In this document: positions 17,869-25,687 of the stretch, piece by piece | How the letters are laid out: the number at the start of each line of letters is the position of its first letter | How positions within the stretch are numbered: position 1 is the stretch's first letter | Assembly: GCF_014268595.2 (NCBI RefSeq) | Contig: NZ_CP077091.1 | Location: forward strand, 5,438,001 to 5,502,000 | Direction: 5' to 3' | Length of the DNA stretch: 64,000 bases | Origin: Pseudomonas hamedanensis | GTDB taxonomy: Bacteria; Pseudomonadota; Gammaproteobacteria; Pseudomonadales; Pseudomonadaceae | The notes under the pieces: generated by a model | What the model was told of the DNA's origin: nothing | The model's input: only the letters and a program-made list of their open reading frames with translations | Database searches by the model: none | Program-made: the position numbers and the translations under genes

Positions 17869-19320
17869 TCAGATCGGCGAGGTCAGCACGCCAACGGCCG
17901 CTTCGACTCGACGCGCAACGTGGAGCAGGGATCGATCTCGACCATAAGGGCCATCAATTTCAAGACCAATAGGCAGGCCGTCTTTGGACACGCCGATTGG
18001 AAGGCTGATGCCTGGGATACCTGCAGCGCTCGCGGGAATGGTGTGGTTAGCCAGCACTAGATAACTGACTTCCTGACCAGAGATGAAGAACTGTTCTTGA
18101 TGTTCGATCAATGGTGCTGTGCACGGGGTTGTTGGAAAGATCAGGCCCTCAGCCCCGCTGCTCAGAAATGCTTGGTCGAAACGGCGCTTGATTTCCAAGC
18201 GCTCAACCAAGGCGGCGTCATAAGTCTCCGCAGGGAGAAATCCTGGTCCATTCTTAAGAACAAGTTGCCCCCATACTTCTTTCAGACCAGGTTTCAGTCC
18301 CGAGTAAATTTCCTCGAAGGTGGCCGGGATGTTGTTTTGACGCAGGAAGCCTGTGACCGCCTCTTGGGTCTCGCGGAAGAAAATATTCCAAGTCGCCGTC
18401 AGTGCGAGTGAGGAAAAGTCATTTCCTAGATCGACTTCAACAACTTCAGCGCCGGCATCGCGCAGCCGACGAACAGTTTCTTTGAATTGCGCCTCAACAT
18501 CTGGAGCTATGAGCTCAAAATATTGTCGAGGCGCATATGCGAACCTCGCCCCAACCAGATTAGTCTGATCAAAATTACTCGGAGCCTCATTCTTGACTAT
18601 AACCTCGTCGATCAGAATGCAGTCTTCTACATTACGGGCAAATACGCCTGTAGTGTCGAGGGTATGGGAGATAGGCGCGACGCCATCACGGGGCCAACGC
18701 CCTGTAGTCGGCTTGAAGCCGACTACCCCGCAAAGAGATGCGGGTACTCGAATGGAACCAATCGTATCGCCGCCGAAGGCCGCTGGCACGAGACGCGCAG
18801 AAACGGACGCGCCTGCTCCGCTGGAAGAGCCACCCGACACATGAGTCTTGCTATGAGGGTTCTTCACTTGACCGTAAGGGCCGTTGTTACCGGTCAAGCC
18901 GAAGGACATTTCGACGAGGTTGTTCTTGCCAAAAACAATACCGCCGGCGTCTTTCATTGTTTTGACAATGTCGGCGTCTTGCTCTGGCACAAACTTTTCG
19001 AGGGTAGATACACCTAGAGTCGTTCGCAGGCCTTGGGTGAGATAGCTGTCTTTAATCGCAATTGGAACGCCGAGCAGAGGAGCCGACGTACCTCGTGCAC
19101 GCTCCTTATCCGCAGCCCTTGCGGACTCGAGCACAGCTTCCTTATCTATCGTAATAAAGGACTGTAAGTCGGAATGGTCTTGGGCTCTCTGAAGTAGAGC
19201 GCTTGCATACTTTTCAGATGAAATTTCACCTTTGCGAATGGCCTGAGCTGCCGCTGCGACGCCGAGTACAGCGAAGCCCTCAGCCTCATCACTTTTTTGA
19301 ATTTCGGATATTTCCTGCAT
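17869..19320 (-). CDS. Amidase-signature family hydrolase
   Basis: The 483-residue enzyme hydrolyses an amide to acid and ammonia. The Ser-cisSer-Lys machinery is visible: Lys90 in PIAIKDSYL, the loop VSGGSSSGAG (162-170) and nucleophile Ser189 in GGDTIGSIRVPAS. The usual DTGGS reads DTIGS here. The general look is close to the indoleacetamide/mandelamide hydrolase branch and not to GatA, but the substrate cannot be fixed. It is the first gene of the TetR-controlled island operon, with a GAGG ribosome site near the ATG. Confidence 0.88.
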   Translation of the reverse strand: MQEISEIQKSDEAEGFAVLGVAAAAQAIRKGEISSEKYASALLQRAQDHSDLQSFITIDKEAVLESARAADKERARGTSAPLLGVPIAIKDSYLTQGLRTTLGVSTLEKFVPEQDADIVKTMKDAGGIVFGKNNLVEMSFGLTGNNGPYGQVKNPHSKTHVSGGSSSGAGASVSARLVPAAFGGDTIGSIRVPASLCGVVGFKPTTGRWPRDGVAPISHTLDTTGVFARNVEDCILIDEVIVKNEAPSNFDQTNLVGARFAYAPRQYFELIAPDVEAQFKETVRRLRDAGAEVVEVDLGNDFSSLALTATWNIFFRETQEAVTGFLRQNNIPATFEEIYSGLKPGLKEVWGQLVLKNGPGFLPAETYDAALVERLEIKRRFDQAFLSSGAEGLIFPTTPCTAPLIEHQEQFFISGQEVSYLVLANHTIPASAAGIPGISLPIGVSKDGLPIGLEIDGPYGRDRSLLHVARRVEAAVGVLTSPI

Positions 19321-19387
19321 GACGAATCCTCACGTGACTGAATCAATCGGAACCGTCCCTGTTTTCAAGCGACGGAGACCTCTTTGA

Positions 19388-19420
19388 ATTACGACTGTAA
19401 TTCTACATTACGATCGTAAT
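19388..19420. promoter_or_regulatory. Tandem palindromic operator upstream of the amidase operon
   Basis: ATTACGATCGTAAT (19407-19420) is a perfect 14-base palindrome, and ATTACGACTGTAAT (19388-19401) differs from symmetry only at the centre. Their starts are 19 bases apart, close to two helical turns. They lie 68-100 bases upstream of the amidase start. The spacing and symmetry fit cooperative binding of two TetR-family dimers encoded by the same operon. Confidence 0.75.
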
Positions 19421-19845
19421 CCAAAGAGAGATGCCTGACAAGGCTCGAATGCCTAGGGTTCAATTCACCGCGAAAAGGAGGTTTAGCCTTTGGTGCAAAA
19501 GGTGAGGTGCAGACCAAGCTGTTGATCTATCGATTGCGTCTGAGGTTGAAAAGACAAACGTTGAGCGCGTCAGCGCCATTTTCAACGGCTTCTGCGATTA
19601 TTGGTCGGGCTCGTATCGGCCCTTTGACCGTCTGCTATGGTCGAATTCTGCCCAATGTTACAGGCAGCAATCGGTCGCTTTTTAACTGTCACGACTGACC
19701 GCTTTGGGTCGACTGCGGCCCTTCGTGACTGGCAGCAATCGACTGTGGATGCACCCTCCTCCCGGCGTCCTTCCGACCATGCGCAACTCCCTACCGAGGT
19801 CAGTAATCCCCCTGCTACGCTGAAAATTTCACGGAGGATTGCACA
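19421..19845. other. Intergenic region with a repeated Pseudomonas non-coding motif
   Basis: No gene is supported. The motif GGCAGCAATCG occurs twice (near 19662 and 19731), next to CGACTGACCGCTTTGGGTCG (19691-19710) and GACTGCGGCC. A related fragment, GGTCAGAAAACGGCC, sits at 16467-16481 in the island. I recall similar blocks scattered in Pseudomonas genomes near islands, but cannot check this here. Confidence 0.45.
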
Positions 19846-20055
19846 ATGCCAAACTCAGACTTACTCCCTTCCCTGCTATTTAAGATCAACGAAAACCAGC
19901 TCGCCCTGGAGGCCGCCATCATGGAGCTTTCGAACTGGGTAGAGATGCGCGGATCGGCGGACGTCGCCGACAATGTTCGGGGCGCCCTGAACACGATCGA
20001 TCGAAACGAGGAGTTCATCAAGATAACGCTTGCTGTGCTCATGACGCCCGACTAA
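19846..20055 (+). CDS. Small conserved hypothetical protein of islands
   Basis: A 69-residue acidic protein: MPNSDLLPSLLFKINENQL, then LEAAIMELSNWVEMRGSADV, then ADNVRGALNTIDRNEEFIK. A GGAGG site lies 8 bases before the ATG. It is predicted helical with no membrane segment. I recall similar short proteins in Pseudomonas accessory regions but no known function. A minus-strand frame over the same DNA is less convincing. Confidence 0.6.
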   Translation: MPNSDLLPSLLFKINENQLALEAAIMELSNWVEMRGSADVADNVRGALNTIDRNEEFIKITLAVLMTPD

Positions 20056-20216
20056 TCGCGAAAGTTCGCCATGTGTCGGTTCGGCATTTTTTGGTAGACC
20101 AGGGAGTCTATCCGTAACCAGTTTTTTGTAGATATTCTTCACAGCTCGTCGGAAATTGGATGGAGAAATCCTATCAAGCTTCCATCCATACCAGTCCTTA
20201 ATGGAGGCAGGTAGGA

Positions 20217-20249
20217 TGTACACTTCACGGTACAACGTGGAAGTGTACA
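20217..20249. repeat. Inverted repeat near the right island end
   Basis: TGTACACTTCACG (20217-20229) and CGTGGAAGTGTACA (20236-20249) are complementary apart from one bulged base. It lies 40 bases inside the right attachment copy, a position suitable for an integrase arm site, excisionase site or regulator operator. Confidence 0.7.
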
Positions 20250-20288
20250 CATGCAAAAAACTATGTTAATTATACATTTATGCTATTA

Positions 20289-20310
20289 TTCGAGTCTCCC
20301 TCGGGCACCA
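20289..20310 (+). repeat. attR: displaced copy of the tRNA-Leu 3' end
   Basis: 22 bases equal to the tRNA 3' end except that four G before CACCA are only three here. This copy has no tRNA body upstream and is followed at once by a terminator hairpin. Confidence 0.82.
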
Positions 20311-20321
20311 CCAACACAGAG

Positions 20322-20353
20322 AAAAAGGTCTTGCGAAAGCAGGGCCTTTTTTT
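20322..20353 (+). terminator. Probable original terminator of tRNA-Leu
   Basis: A 10-pair stem, AAGGTCTTGC / GCAGGGCCTT with G-T pairs, has a GAAA tetraloop and a run of seven T. It begins 11 bases after the displaced tRNA end. The upstream gene content does not need it, so it most likely ended the tRNA transcript before integration. Confidence 0.8.
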
Positions 20354-20395
20354 CGTCTGGAAGAAAGTGGTATTTTGCCGTGCGGGCTTTCCAGG

Positions 20396-20656
20396 TCAGC
20401 TCTCAGAGTCTGATGCCTTTCCCGCCTCAGCCTTAGCTCCAAACATCCGCTCAGCTATCTCCCGCCCCCGCTCCAGCCCTTCTTCCGTCAGCCAGATCGA
20501 CTTGTTCCTGTTAACCGGATCACTGATCAAATCCTGCTCGTGCAAACGGTTCATGATTTCGAAGTCGTACCCTTTCCAGGCATTGCCGTCGTTGAAGCTG
20601 TAAGCCGCCAAGAGGGCAAGGACGGCGTCGTCAATCAGTTTTGTGTCGTATTCCAT
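20396..20656 (-). CDS. DUF6429-like small protein
   Basis: An 86-residue protein beginning MEYDTKLIDDAVLALLAAYS with KGYDFEIMNRLHEQDLI and NRNKSIWLTEEGLERG. The pattern suggests a small winged-helix-like fold, and I recall it as DUF6429, with moderate certainty. Function is unknown. It is the first chromosomal gene outside the island's right end. Confidence 0.7.
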   Translation of the reverse strand: MEYDTKLIDDAVLALLAAYSFNDGNAWKGYDFEIMNRLHEQDLISDPVNRNKSIWLTEEGLERGREIAERMFGAKAEAGKASDSES

Positions 20657-20887
20657 GATGGTCTCCGCTGATGTTCAGGCCTTTGTCATCAAAGCGCCGT
20701 ATCAAAGTGGATGTCAATGCTGCGCCAGCGGCTGTGAGTGTAGATCCCGCAACCACGCAAGCTGACCGATTGCTCGTTGCCCTGAATGCATTCACCGCCC
20801 GTATAATCGCGCTCGCGCGGCAGACCTCCACTGGTCTTTCGTACGTGCATTGGTTCCAAGTCCTCCACTTCACACGACAAGACACCC

Positions 20888-21217
20888 ATGGAAACCTCAC
20901 TGGAAACCGTCGCCCTCTTCTCCCTCAAACTCGCCTACGAAGAAGAGGGCCTGAGCCCGATCCTGCGCGATGACATGGTCATGGGCGACTACCAGAAGGA
21001 TGTGTTCGAGTTGCTGGTCAAACGCGGCGATGTCCAGACCATTCAGTTCAAGCTGAACGAATGCCTGAACCTGGCGATGGATGCGCTGGGCGGAGTCGAG
21101 AAGCCGTTGGGGCGGGAGTTGCACAAGTTGTCGGCGGAGTTTGGTCAGGCGCGCTCGCTGGAGCAACTGGGTCAGCCGCTCCTCGCGCTGAAGGGGTATT
21201 TGCGCGACATTCTTTGA
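20888..21217 (+). CDS. Conserved hypothetical protein
   Basis: A 109-residue acidic, helical protein (METSLETVALFSLKLAYEEE, then LNECLNLAMDALGGVEKPLG). No signal peptide or membrane segment is seen. A TATAAT hexamer lies at 20802-20807 upstream, with no clear -35. I do not recognise a family. It is divergent from the DUF6429-like gene and converges on the PH-domain gene. Confidence 0.65.
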   Translation: METSLETVALFSLKLAYEEEGLSPILRDDMVMGDYQKDVFELLVKRGDVQTIQFKLNECLNLAMDALGGVEKPLGRELHKLSAEFGQARSLEQLGQPLLALKGYLRDIL

Positions 21218-21235
21218 GTGCCGCGCGGTGGGTTC

Positions 21236-21604
21236 TTAGAGTAGATAGCTGGAAATGTACTTCGAGATTTCCACCATCGAGGTCTTGCCGGTGAATTCGA
21301 ATTTCACTTTCCCCAGCGACGAAAAGTAGATTTCCAGTTCCGAATCCAGATCGAACGTGCCTGAGGTTTCTACCGAGTAGGCGACGATGTTCTTGTAGGG
21401 CAGCGAGGTGAAATCCTTCTTGCTGCCGGTGATGCCCTGGACGTTGACGGCGATAATGCGTTTGTTGGTGAACACCACGCCGTCGCGCATGGCTTTGTAG
21501 GCGTCGATGACTTGTTCGCCTTCCAGCAAGAGCGCGGTAACGCGCTCGGCGTATTCATCGTTCTGCTTGAGTTTGAAGAAGCCTTTGTTGTTGAAGTCAA
21601 TCAT
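21236..21604 (-). CDS. Bacterial PH-domain protein
   Basis: The 122-residue protein matches the bacterial pleckstrin-homology domain (bPH_1 type). Key blocks are LLLEGEQVIDAYKAMRDGVV, FTNKRIIAVNVQGITGSKKD, FTSLPYKNIVAYSVETSG and a C-terminal helix EISKYISSYLL. It is cytoplasmic, with no membrane segment. The ligand and role are unknown; such domains form rings or stacked barrels. Confidence 0.85.
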   Translation of the reverse strand: MIDFNNKGFFKLKQNDEYAERVTALLLEGEQVIDAYKAMRDGVVFTNKRIIAVNVQGITGSKKDFTSLPYKNIVAYSVETSGTFDLDSELEIYFSSLGKVKFEFTGKTSMVEISKYISSYLL

Positions 21605-21638
21605 CTGTCCGTCCTCTGGCTGAAGAAAAACCTGCGGA

Positions 21639-22394
21639 TTACTTGCGCATTTTGACGACGCGGATGTCGAGCGGAAACCCGCCCGGCCCGGTCAGTTTTT
21701 TCCATCCCATGTACTGGAAAATAGCGTCGCGATCGATGGTCTCGCCTTGCTCCACCGCGTCTGCGCCCAGCACCGCGACCTCTTTATAGACTGCGCAGCT
21801 GCCCTCATCGGGATGGGCGGTGTAGATCACGTAGGGTTTGACGTATCGCACGGCGCGAAAATGTCGGCCGCACCCCCAATCGACCGTGATCATCAGTGTC
21901 TTCAGATACGCTTCGCCATCCGTTTCCGAATCCTCGGCGAGCTCTTTGAGCTTGCCCAGTCCGCCGACGTCGCTAAAGCCGAGAGCGCGAGCGCGCTGGT
22001 ATTCCGGTGACTTTACGTGCTCGGCCTGAGCCTCGAAGTATCGCTGTTGAATCTCTTTGTCCTGGACGTCATGTTCCCTGTTCCAGATTTCGGTCGCTTG
22101 GGCAATGACGTTTTCACAACGGGCATAATCGGGAGAGTCGAGGCTTGCCTGAGCGAGTTGATCGCGATGGACGAAAACAGTGCGGTTCAAGCTATCGATT
22201 CGGATCATCGCGTCCCTGGCAGTCATGGCCCCGTTTTGAACCTTGCTCAACGCGTCCTGATAATTGTGACAATCGGAGAGGTAGCCCTTCCAAGCGACTT
22301 CGGGAGTTTCTTCCCAGTAGGCAAAAGCCGGGGTGGTAAGGGCAGAGAAGATGATCGCGCAAATCAGACGCGAGACTGACGAGAACGTGTGCAT
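21639..22394 (-). CDS. Hypothetical exported protein
   Basis: From the ATG at 22394 the product has 251 residues with a clear signal peptide (FSSVSRLICAIIFSALTTPA, probable cleavage after AFA). The mature part has single cysteines in YLSDCHNYQD, YARCENVIA, VDWGCGRHF and EGSCAVYKE, so disulfides are plausible. It ends KKLTGPGGFPLDIRVVKMRK. An upstream in-frame ATG at 22481 would hide the signal peptide. No family is recognised; a periplasmic location is inferred. Confidence 0.65.
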   Translation of the reverse strand: MHTFSSVSRLICAIIFSALTTPAFAYWEETPEVAWKGYLSDCHNYQDALSKVQNGAMTARDAMIRIDSLNRTVFVHRDQLAQASLDSPDYARCENVIAQATEIWNREHDVQDKEIQQRYFEAQAEHVKSPEYQRARALGFSDVGGLGKLKELAEDSETDGEAYLKTLMITVDWGCGRHFRAVRYVKPYVIYTAHPDEGSCAVYKEVAVLGADAVEQGETIDRDAIFQYMGWKKLTGPGGFPLDIRVVKMRK

Positions 22395-22620
22395 GTGTAG
22401 TCCATTACGCAGATGAAGAAAGTGGCGCGACGCTACTATTTTGCTATCGTGCCGTCCACTCATTGCCGCCGGGATGGTCACGTTGATGTTTCTGGCAGCG
22501 AATTATTTTCCGCAACCGTAACCGGACGACGCGTCCGTTTTGCTATCTTGCCGCGCATCGTCGGCGCTCATGTTCGTCTCGCATCGCGCCTGGATTGTTG
22601 AAAGGTAAGGAAAGGATCAA

Positions 22621-23340
22621 ATGGAGTTTCTGCGTTTTCTGGCGTTCGTCGCTGTCTGGGGTTTCATGTGGCGCTGGGTGGTGAAGAACCGCGGTAGCTG
22701 GAATATTTTCTACGGCAATATCGTTGGCGCGGCAGGTGGTTTCATTGTGGGTCTGGTGGTGCTGTCGATCACGCTGTCGCTGTTTCCCTCCGCGTATAAA
22801 GACGAGCATCCCGAGAGCATCGTGGCACAGAACGTCGAGCCGACTTCTCTGCTGCCTGAAAGCGAATCGAGCGCCGCTCAACTTGCTGCCGTGCCGACTT
22901 TTTCGCCTATCGAGCCTGATAATCAACCGTCGCCTCCCGAGTCAGCCCTGTTACCGAATTACGCCAGCCGAGCGCCGAAGTCGATCGCGGAGCAAACCGT
23001 GCTGGAGCAAAGTGATGCCGAGGGTCGCAAAGCGCTTACCGCTCTGAGTAAAAAGCTCGGCCACGATGCGGACAGCGACAAGTCGATGCTCGCCTATGTC
23101 ATGTGCAGCCCGTTGGTGACCAGCGCTTTGCGCTTCCCGGCCTCGGCGCGTTTCGCTGACAGCCAGTTGCTGACTACCAGGCGCTTCAAGGATCAGGTCT
23201 ACAGCTTCAGCAACAGCGTGACCGCGCGCAACATGAATGGCGACGATGTCACCTACCGTTTCGACTGCTCGGTGCAGGAGCAAGCGTCGTCAGGCGAGTG
23301 GCGATTGTTGGCGTTGAATCTGCAGAAAACCTCGACTTAA
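22621..23340 (+). CDS. Hypothetical membrane protein
   Basis: A 239-residue protein with two N-terminal hydrophobic segments (FLRFLAFVAVWGFMWRWVV and AAGGFIVGLVVLSITLSLF), a proline/serine-rich linker at about 65-125, and a C-terminal soluble domain with MLAYVMCSPLVTSALRFPAS and YRFDCSVQEQ. A purine-rich ribosome site AAGGTAAGGAAAGGA precedes the ATG. The two cysteines could form a disulfide if the domain is periplasmic. Function unknown. Confidence 0.65.
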   Translation: MEFLRFLAFVAVWGFMWRWVVKNRGSWNIFYGNIVGAAGGFIVGLVVLSITLSLFPSAYKDEHPESIVAQNVEPTSLLPESESSAAQLAAVPTFSPIEPDNQPSPPESALLPNYASRAPKSIAEQTVLEQSDAEGRKALTALSKKLGHDADSDKSMLAYVMCSPLVTSALRFPASARFADSQLLTTRRFKDQVYSFSNSVTARNMNGDDVTYRFDCSVQEQASSGEWRLLALNLQKTST

Positions 23341-23409
23341 GCCTCGCTTAAGCGTTCCGGGCGCCGGCTGCGTTATCATCGCCGGCTGTGCACCCAGAGC
23401 TTGAAGCGG

Positions 23410-25329
23410 ATGTCCCGAACACTTGATGACTTGACCCCATTGCCCGCCGTTGTCGCCGGCCCGCTGCTGCGGCGACTGGAGCCGACGCGCGTGGTGCTGT
23501 GGCTGGTGGGCACGCGTGAATTGTCGCTGACCTTGCGCCTGCAAGGTGTAGGAGACATTCCCCTCAATGCGGGGAAATGCACGGTCATTCCCGTAGGTCG
23601 TCGCGCGTTCGTGCATTTGATCGACGTTCAACTGGAAAGCGCCCTGCCCTGCGACACTCTTATCGACTACGACCTGCTGATCGACGGCAGCAACGGCATC
23701 GCGGAATGGGCGCCGCATCTGCTTTACGCCGGCGCCACCTCAGCCAACCTTGTGGTGCGTTCACGGATCGATCAACTGCTGCACGGCTCCTGCCGCAAGC
23801 CGCATCACCCGGCCACCGATGGTTTGCTCTGCGTCGATCAATTGCTGGCCGCCGAAACCGACGCGCAACAACGTCCGGCGCTGCTGATGATGAGTGGCGA
23901 TCAGGTCTACGCCGACGATGTCGCCGGGCCGATGTTGCGGGCGATTCATGCCTTGATCGAGCGCCTGGGTCTGTTCGATGAGCACCTTGACGGTGCCGTG
24001 GTCAGCGACAGCGCCAAGCTCTACGAGCACCCGGCCAGTTACTACCACCGTGCGGATTTGTTACCGGCGCTGGAAAGCAACGAGACTTTGCGCGAGCGAT
24101 TTTTCGGCGGCGCGCGTAAGCCGATTTTCACCAGCAGCAGCGCTGACAACCACTTGGTGACGTTCGCCGAAGTCATGGCGATGTACATGCTGGTCTGGTC
24201 GCCGACACCCTGGACGCTAATCAACCCGATCGCGCCAACGCTGACACCCGAACGCCTCAAGCGTTACACCCTCGAACAGACGCGCATCGATGTTTTCAAG
24301 GCTGGCCTTGGCAACGTCGCCCGGGCACTGGCGCATCTGCCGAGTCTGATGATTTTCGATGATCACGACATCACCGATGACTGGAATCTATCCGCGCAGT
24401 GGGAGGAAACCGCCTACGGCCATCCGTTCTCCAAGCGCATCATCGGCAATGCGCTGATTGCTTATTTGTTGTGTCAGGGCTGGGGCAATAACCCGGATGC
24501 TTTCAAGAATGTATTGGCGCAAACCGTGCAGCTGAGCGCCAGCGGCGATGACGGCTATCTGGACATGCCGGTGCAGGATGATCTGATTGATCAGTTGCTG
24601 CGTTTTCAGCAGTGGCATTTCGTGCTGCCGAGCAGTCCGGCATTGGTGGTGATTGACACGCGCACCCGGCGCTGGCGCAGCGAAATGGCCCTCAAGCAAC
24701 CGTCGGGCCTGCTCGACTGGGAAGCCTTGAGCGAATTGCAGCAGGAACTGCTCGATCACCCATCAGCAATTATCGTTTCGCCGGCGCCGATCTTTGGTGT
24801 GAAGCTGATTGAAACCGTGCAAAAGGTTTTCAGCTGGTGCGGTTATCCACTGCTGGTCGATGCGGAAAACTGGATGGCCCATCGCGGCGCGGCACAGGTG
24901 ATCCTGAATATTTTCCGACACTCGCGTACACCGGGGAACTACGTGGTGCTGTCAGGCGATGTGCATTATTCCTTTGTCTACGAAGTCCTGATCCGACACC
25001 GCAAGGCCGGCCCGCGAATCTGGCAGATCACCAGCAGCGGTATCAAGAACGAGTTTCCACCGACGCTGCTGGAATGGTTCGACCGCCTCAACCGCTGGCT
25101 CTACTCACCGCGTTCACCGTTGAACTGGTTCACCAAACGCCGACTGATGCGCATTGTCCCGTACACCCCGGAACACGCTGAGGCCGGGGAACGGCTGTGG
25201 AATTCGGCGGGGATTGGACAGGTGTTTTTCAATGAACAGGGGCAGCCGAGCGAGATTGTTCAGCACAATTCGAATGGGGCGATAAAGACGAGGATGTTGG
25301 CGCCGGAGTTGGGGGATGAGCGGGATTGA
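23410..25329 (+). CDS. PhoD-like metallophosphatase family protein
   Basis: The 639-residue product carries the PhoD-like metallophosphoesterase motifs: LLMMSGDQVYADDVAGPM, LMIFDDHDITDDWNLS and NYVVLSGDVHYSFVYE. The N-terminal 120 residues form a beta-rich domain. No signal peptide or Tat motif is present, unlike classical secreted PhoD alkaline phosphatase, so it is probably cytoplasmic. The start is taken at ATG 23410; a TTG at 23401 is possible. The substrate is unknown. Confidence 0.85.
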   Translation: MSRTLDDLTPLPAVVAGPLLRRLEPTRVVLWLVGTRELSLTLRLQGVGDIPLNAGKCTVIPVGRRAFVHLIDVQLESALPCDTLIDYDLLIDGSNGIAEWAPHLLYAGATSANLVVRSRIDQLLHGSCRKPHHPATDGLLCVDQLLAAETDAQQRPALLMMSGDQVYADDVAGPMLRAIHALIERLGLFDEHLDGAVVSDSAKLYEHPASYYHRADLLPALESNETLRERFFGGARKPIFTSSSADNHLVTFAEVMAMYMLVWSPTPWTLINPIAPTLTPERLKRYTLEQTRIDVFKAGLGNVARALAHLPSLMIFDDHDITDDWNLSAQWEETAYGHPFSKRIIGNALIAYLLCQGWGNNPDAFKNVLAQTVQLSASGDDGYLDMPVQDDLIDQLLRFQQWHFVLPSSPALVVIDTRTRRWRSEMALKQPSGLLDWEALSELQQELLDHPSAIIVSPAPIFGVKLIETVQKVFSWCGYPLLVDAENWMAHRGAAQVILNIFRHSRTPGNYVVLSGDVHYSFVYEVLIRHRKAGPRIWQITSSGIKNEFPPTLLEWFDRLNRWLYSPRSPLNWFTKRRLMRIVPYTPEHAEAGERLWNSAGIGQVFFNEQGQPSEIVQHNSNGAIKTRMLAPELGDERD

Positions 25330-25495
25330 TGCCACGTTCCGGGCATAGGTGGGGTGCCTGACAACGGGCATTCCACCTGCTGACAATTACAGCTGATAAG
25401 GATTACAAGTCTCTCGGAAACGTCTCCGAAGTGCTTGAGTGATACTGGGCGCAATCACAGTCGACCTCACTGTGTACCAACCGCAGACCTACATC

Positions 25496-25687
25496 ATGCA
25501 AACCACCACCTTCAGCAAAGCCAAAGCCCGCCTGACAATATCGATGGACCAAGTAACCAATGATCGCGAACCGGTGCTGATTACCAGGCGCAGCGCCGAA
25601 CCGGTTGTGATGATAGGTCTGGCTGATTATGAGTCACTTTTGCGATCGGCCAACTCGCTGCACTTACCAGACACTCCGCAGCAGTGA
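25496..25687 (+). CDS. Orphan Phd/YefM-type antitoxin, short form
   Basis: A 63-residue protein with the Phd/YefM N-terminal DNA-binding fold (TTTFSKAKARLTISMDQVTN, then PVLITRRSAEPVVMIGLADY, then ESLLRSANSLHL). It ends soon after LHLPDTPQQ, where full YefM proteins go on for about 20 residues to bind the toxin. No YoeB-like toxin follows; the next gene is on the other strand. It is probably a remnant or a solitary antitoxin. Confidence 0.75.
   Translation: MQTTTFSKAKARLTISMDQVTNDREPVLITRRSAEPVVMIGLADYESLLRSANSLHLPDTPQQ

Larger units (their letters stand above)
12704..20310. mobile_element. Genomic island integrated in tRNA-Leu(CAA), about 7.6 kb
   Basis: Bounded by the 23/22-base repeats of the tRNA 3' end. 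It contains a P4-type integrase directly beside the tRNA, a second tyrosine recombinase with a small overlapping gene, a 1-kb region with DnaA-box-like motifs and hairpins, an amidase-DUF302-TetR operon, and a small conserved gene. Several genes look less GC-rich than the surrounding housekeeping genes. Just outside the right repeat is a strong terminator that looks like the original tRNA terminator (20322-20353). No conjugation or capsid genes are seen, so it probably cannot transfer by itself. Confidence 0.85.

Noticed and set aside
19876..20256. 126-codon minus-strand frame over the small island gene and the right end
   Set aside because: No ribosome site; its first codons coincide with the inverted repeat at 20217-20249. 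The plus-strand gene at 19846 has a good ribosome site. A decayed gene cannot be fully excluded.
12704..20310. Prophage interpretation of the tRNA-Leu insertion
   Set aside because: No capsid, tail, lysis or phage replication genes; only integrase-type recombinases and cargo, so a genomic island is the better call.
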